This document shows positions 14,093 to 16,392 of a stretch of 16,392 bases of DNA, piece by piece. The notes under the pieces were generated by a model. It saw only the letters and a program-made list of their open reading frames with translations. It searched no databases and was not told the DNA's origin. The position numbers and the translations under genes were made by a program. Position 1 is the first letter of the stretch, and each line of letters begins with the position of its first letter. Source of the DNA: Tannerella sp. oral taxon 808 (GTDB taxonomy: Bacteria > Bacteroidota > Bacteroidia > Bacteroidales > Tannerellaceae); the NCBI GenBank assembly GCA_002890585.1, contig MIQB01000047.1:1-16392 (forward strand). The letters are read 5' to 3'.

Positions 14093-15250
14093 TCATAACC
14101 CAGCCGCCACCAGTTCCCCCTCTATCCGATCGAGGTTATCGACACGCTTAACCGGTGCCCCGTGGCGATCGAGGATGAAGAGCGTGGGCAGGCTGCGGAC
14201 GTTGTAAAGGGCGGCGTAGCGTGACGACTCCGGCGCGCGGACACACGTCCACGCCAAGTGTGAGGCTACATTCTTCCAGAAGTGTACATCGTCGCCAAGG
14301 GAGATTTGATAGATGCGCAGGCCGCGGTCGCGGTATTTCTCGTAGAGGGAGCCAAGCGTGAGGTTGAGGGTCGGCGCCCAGTCAGTTTCGTAAGCAGTGA
14401 AACAAAGAATGGTGATATGTCCACGAGCCACATCGGAGAGCTTCACGAGGGTGCCTTGCAGGTCGGGCAGCTCCACATCGATCATATCGAGCTCATGGGC
14501 GGTGATGCTGTCGGGGGTGGCTGCATAGGCATGCGTGGCCTTGAGCGATTGCAGGGCAAGGTTGTAGAGGTGTTTCGATCGCGGACTTTCGGGGTAGAGG
14601 GTGTGGTAGCTCGTGGCCACGGCGCCAAAAGCGCGTGCGTCTTCCTTGTCGTAAGGATCGAAAAGGAACATGCCATCGACTTGCTGAAAGAGGGCGAAGT
14701 AGGCCGCGGTCGACATAGGGCGAGCGTAGATGTATTTACGAGCCACCTCCTTATACGCTGTGGCAGCCTCAGCGATGCATCGGCGGAAAGCCGTGTCGGA
14801 GAGCGCGCCCGACTGATACGCTTCACGCGCATGGCGGATCTCTTGGCCGGCGTCGAGTTGCGCAAGGGTGATCTCCTTGATTGCCACGCAATCGTTGGAG
14901 CCCTCCACAGTGTATGAGGTGGCAAAACTCTTGGCGTCGGCTGTGATGGTGAGCGATTCCGTAGAATCAACAGCAAAGTTGATCCACTGATTCTTCAGCC
15001 TGAGGCGATAGAAGTCGGGATATTCCGGCCGCGGACTCTTGAAGGAGAACTTCCCCGAGGCGCTGACCTTGGCCGAATCGAGCAGGGAGACGGAGGCGAG
15101 TCCGATGTTTTCGAGGTAGATGATTTGCCCTTCGGCGCCCGCCACGGTGCCTGCCACGGTAAACGTGGGGGTAGATTTTCGGCAACCGGCGAGGGTCAGG
15201 ATCAATGCGCAGAGCAGGAAGGAGAGGGGTTTGGAAATATGCGTCTTCAT
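14093..15250 (-). CDS. Lipoprotein with DUF4369-like and thioredoxin-like domains, lacking CXXC
   Basis: The product is 385 residues. A lipoprotein signal peptide ends LTLAGC (lipid-modified Cys23). Residues ~30-125 resemble the DUF4369 beta-sandwich (FTVAGTVAGAEGQIIYLENI), followed by a helical region, and a TlpA/AhpC-like thioredoxin fold from about 262 to the end. Where a TlpA protein has WCxxC, this protein has CFTAYETDWAPTLN, so the redox-active cysteine pair is missing, although the cis-Pro loop (VRSLPTLFILD) remains. A disulfide role is therefore unlikely in the usual sense. Related CXXC-less lipoproteins are frequent in Bacteroidetes. It probably faces the periplasm. A promoter box lies 28 bases upstream. 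The function is unknown. Confidence 0.82.
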   Translation of the reverse strand: MKTHISKPLSFLLCALILTLAGCRKSTPTFTVAGTVAGAEGQIIYLENIGLASVSLLDSAKVSASGKFSFKSPRPEYPDFYRLRLKNQWINFAVDSTESLTITADAKSFATSYTVEGSNDCVAIKEITLAQLDAGQEIRHAREAYQSGALSDTAFRRCIAEAATAYKEVARKYIYARPMSTAAYFALFQQVDGMFLFDPYDKEDARAFGAVATSYHTLYPESPRSKHLYNLALQSLKATHAYAATPDSITAHELDMIDVELPDLQGTLVKLSDVARGHITILCFTAYETDWAPTLNLTLGSLYEKYRDRGLRIYQISLGDDVHFWKNVASHLAWTCVRAPESSRYAALYNVRSLPTLFILDRHGAPVKRVDNLDRIEGELVAAGL

Positions 15251-15278
15251 AAGGGCTTATTCTTCTTATTTGATGGCG

Positions 15279-15286
15279 CAAATGTA
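15279..15286 (-). promoter_or_regulatory. Candidate -7 promoter box for the lipoprotein gene
   Basis: On the minus strand TACATTTG matches TAnnTTTG exactly, 28 bases before the ATG at 15250. No clear -33 element is visible. Farther upstream the spacer contains a C8 run (15360-15367, + strand) with no evident role. Confidence 0.45.
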
Positions 15287-15426
15287 GCTTATTTTAACGC
15301 TGCAGGCGGGCGAGACGGGGTGATATGCTAAGATTTGCATTTAACCCTCCCTCATAAATCCCCCCCCTCAAAAACAATTGCCGCGAGGTGTGCCCCCGCA
15401 GGCTAATCCCAGCAGTGTGGGTAGAC

Positions 15427-15490
15427 TAAAAATGAAGAGTGAAAAGCCCGTGCGGACAATTCATCCGGCCGGTTCTTCTTCACTCTTCAT
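15427..15490 (-). terminator. Intrinsic terminator of the START-like gene
   Basis: A perfect 12-bp stem is formed by ATGAAGAGTGAA (15432-15443) and TTCACTCTTCAT (15479-15490), with a 35-base loop. On the minus strand the stem runs directly into TTTTT. It lies about 25 bases beyond the stop codon of the gene at 15514. On the + strand it is followed by CCTTTTT and could also work in that direction. Confidence 0.7.
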
Positions 15491-15513
15491 CCTTTTTATG
15501 CGATTCCGTTTGC

Positions 15514-15897
15514 TCAGATCCCCAACGTGCGGCGGAGGACGGAGACCTGCGTGTCCCAGAGGTCGATAGCGTCAGCCTTCTCGTCGGGTGTGGCGAAATC
15601 GGTGATCTCAAGCGCTGTGGCGCCGGTCAGCTCGATGTGGTGTATCATGAATTCGAAGTAGGTCCAAGGCTCTTCGTCGTCTAACCAATGGAAGCGTATG
15701 CACTCCTCGGGCTGTAGCTTGACGATGGCTGCCTGTTCTTCTATTTTCCGCCAGGTGAAGGTGTAAGTATGTGAGTAAATATTGACGTCGTCGGCAAACC
15801 AAGACGAGAGCCCGCGGGGCGTCGTCAGGTGATTCCACAGGCTGTGATTCGAGACCTTATCGAAGATGTATTCAATATGGAACTTTTCCTTTTTCAT
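15514..15897 (-). CDS. START-like (SRPBCC superfamily) domain protein
   Basis: The product is 127 residues and matches the short START-like/AHSA1-type family found throughout Bacteroidetes. Recognisable features are an MKKEKFHIEYIF start, LTTPRGLSSWFADDV, FTWRKIEEQA, CIRFHWLDDEEPWTYFEF and a closing helix LWDTQVSVLRRTLGI. It is cytosolic, with no signal peptide or membrane segment. The fold has a hydrophobic pocket that may bind a small ligand, but no ligand or reaction is known for this subgroup. It is a single gene with its own terminator downstream. The upstream spacer (15898-16009) contains two small palindromes (CGCAGC/GCTGCG at 15976-15988 and TAATGAA/TTCATTA at 15994-16012) but no convincing promoter. 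Confidence 0.85.
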   Translation of the reverse strand: MKKEKFHIEYIFDKVSNHSLWNHLTTPRGLSSWFADDVNIYSHTYTFTWRKIEEQAAIVKLQPEECIRFHWLDDEEPWTYFEFMIHHIELTGATALEITDFATPDEKADAIDLWDTQVSVLRRTLGI

Positions 15898-16009
15898 ACA
15901 ACGTAACCTTTTGTTTTGGAGCGCGCAAGGTGGGAAAAAAAATGCAAAACACCCTGAATATAGCTGGTTATGCGTCGCAGCTGCTGCGCGGGGTAATGAA
16001 TCTCATTCA

Positions 16010-16107
16010 TTAACGTGAGTTCGACGTAAGAAAGAGGTTCCTTACGTCCACAGCATGCCTTTGTTAGAGCGCTCGGGCGGCCAAAATGTTTTTGGACATG
16101 CTTGCAG
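16010..16107 (+). repeat. Dispersed intergenic repeat, copy leading into the 41-bp array
   Basis: The 23-base box at 16010-16032 is identical to that at 6389-6411, and the second box GGCCAAAATGTTTTTGG then ACATGCTTGCAG follows at the same spacing. In this copy GACGTAAG (16023-16030) can pair with CTTACGTC (16041-16048), which is not possible at 6389. The repeat ends in CTTGCAG, the left arm of the first hairpin of the array. Confidence 0.75.
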
Positions 16108-16392
16108 AAGTCCTGCAAGTGCCACGGAAATATGGTTGGCGTTTGCAGGAATGCTGCAAGCGCCACGGAAACACGGTTGGCGTTTGCAGGAATGCTGCAA
16201 GTCCCACGGAAACACGGTTGGCATTTGCAGGAATGCTGCAAGTCCCACGGAAACACGGTTGGCGTTTGCAGGAATGCTGCAAGTCCCACGGAAATATGGT
16301 TGGCGTTTGCAGGAATGCTGCAAGCCCCACGGAAATACGGTTGGCGTTTGCGGGAATCCCGCAAGTCTCACGGAGATGCGGTTGGCGTTTGC
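16101..16392. repeat. Tandem array of 41-bp units with palindromic core, running off the window
   Basis: GGTTGGC recurs at 16134, 16175, 16216, 16257, 16298, 16339 and 16380, an exact 41-base period. Each unit contains a hairpin TTGCAG-GAATG-CTGCAA followed by an AAG(T/C)(C/G)CCACGGAAA linker; the 16341 unit has TTGCGGG-AAT-CCCGCAA instead. The array starts with a hairpin CTTGCAG/CTGCAAG (16101-16119) abutting the dispersed repeat. It extends to the last base, so the true copy number is unknown. Minus-strand frames are open in all three phases; I consider these non-coding. Confidence 0.93.

Noticed and set aside
15300..15430. Riboswitch or RNA gene in the spacer upstream of the lipoprotein gene
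   Set aside because: Apart from the terminator stem and a C8 run, I see no conserved motif or extended pairing that supports one; no tRNA or rRNA is visible anywhere in the window.
16042..16371. Repeat proteins on the minus strand of the 41-bp array
   Set aside because: Three overlapping frames give the same peptide motifs, as expected for a stop-free 41-bp repeat; the co-varying hairpins favour a nucleic-acid role.

Overview
The window looks like a complete or nearly complete contig from a high-GC member of the Bacteroidales. Tannerella-like is my best guess, from gene families and order recalled from memory; no search was run. Supporting signs are the lpxD / lpxC-fabZ fusion / lpxA cluster, a GlsA/GlsB-type acyltransferase pair, DUF3316 and DUF4369 families, TAnnTTTG promoter boxes and the lack of obvious Shine-Dalgarno sequences.

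Layout. (1) 1-1419: topoisomerase IV subunit A (parC). The last ~370 codons are intact on the + strand, but the first ~303 bases hold the immediately preceding ~100 codons in inverted orientation, probably a fold-back chimera at the contig end. (2) 1420-2498: a four-hairpin cloverleaf-like repeat, then a secreted DUF3316 protein whose start codon lies in a hairpin. (3) 2499-3036: no convincing gene; a near-perfect 41-bp inverted repeat (MITE-like) and two degenerate copies of a dispersed motif. (4) 3072-6316: the early lipid A operon lpxD, lpxC-fabZ, lpxA. (5) 6317-6574: a possible signal-peptide remnant running into a clearer copy of the dispersed repeat. (6) 6575-8282 (-): a TGS/uridine-kinase-like nucleoside kinase broken by one extra base in a G7 tract. 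(7) 8350-11590: a Na+/phosphate symporter with a PhoU-like tail, then a glucuronate isomerase homologue lacking expected metal-ligand residues. (8) 11615-12200: an intrinsic terminator continuing in register into a 40-bp tandem array. (9) 12318-14080: overlapping glsA and glsB. (10) 14093-15250 (-): a thioredoxin-fold lipoprotein without CXXC. (11) 15514-15897 (-): a START-like protein with its own terminator. (12) 16010-16392: another copy of the dispersed repeat leading into a 41-bp tandem array that runs off the window end.

Much of the gene content concerns the envelope: lipid A synthesis, probable glycine-lipid synthesis, phosphate uptake, a lipoprotein and a secreted protein. The most unusual content is intergenic: two unrelated tandem arrays of 40 and 41 bp, each with a palindromic core whose stem pairs co-vary between units, a dispersed motif that leads into one of them, and a cloverleaf repeat. 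Nothing in the window is a CRISPR, prophage or recognisable defence system.
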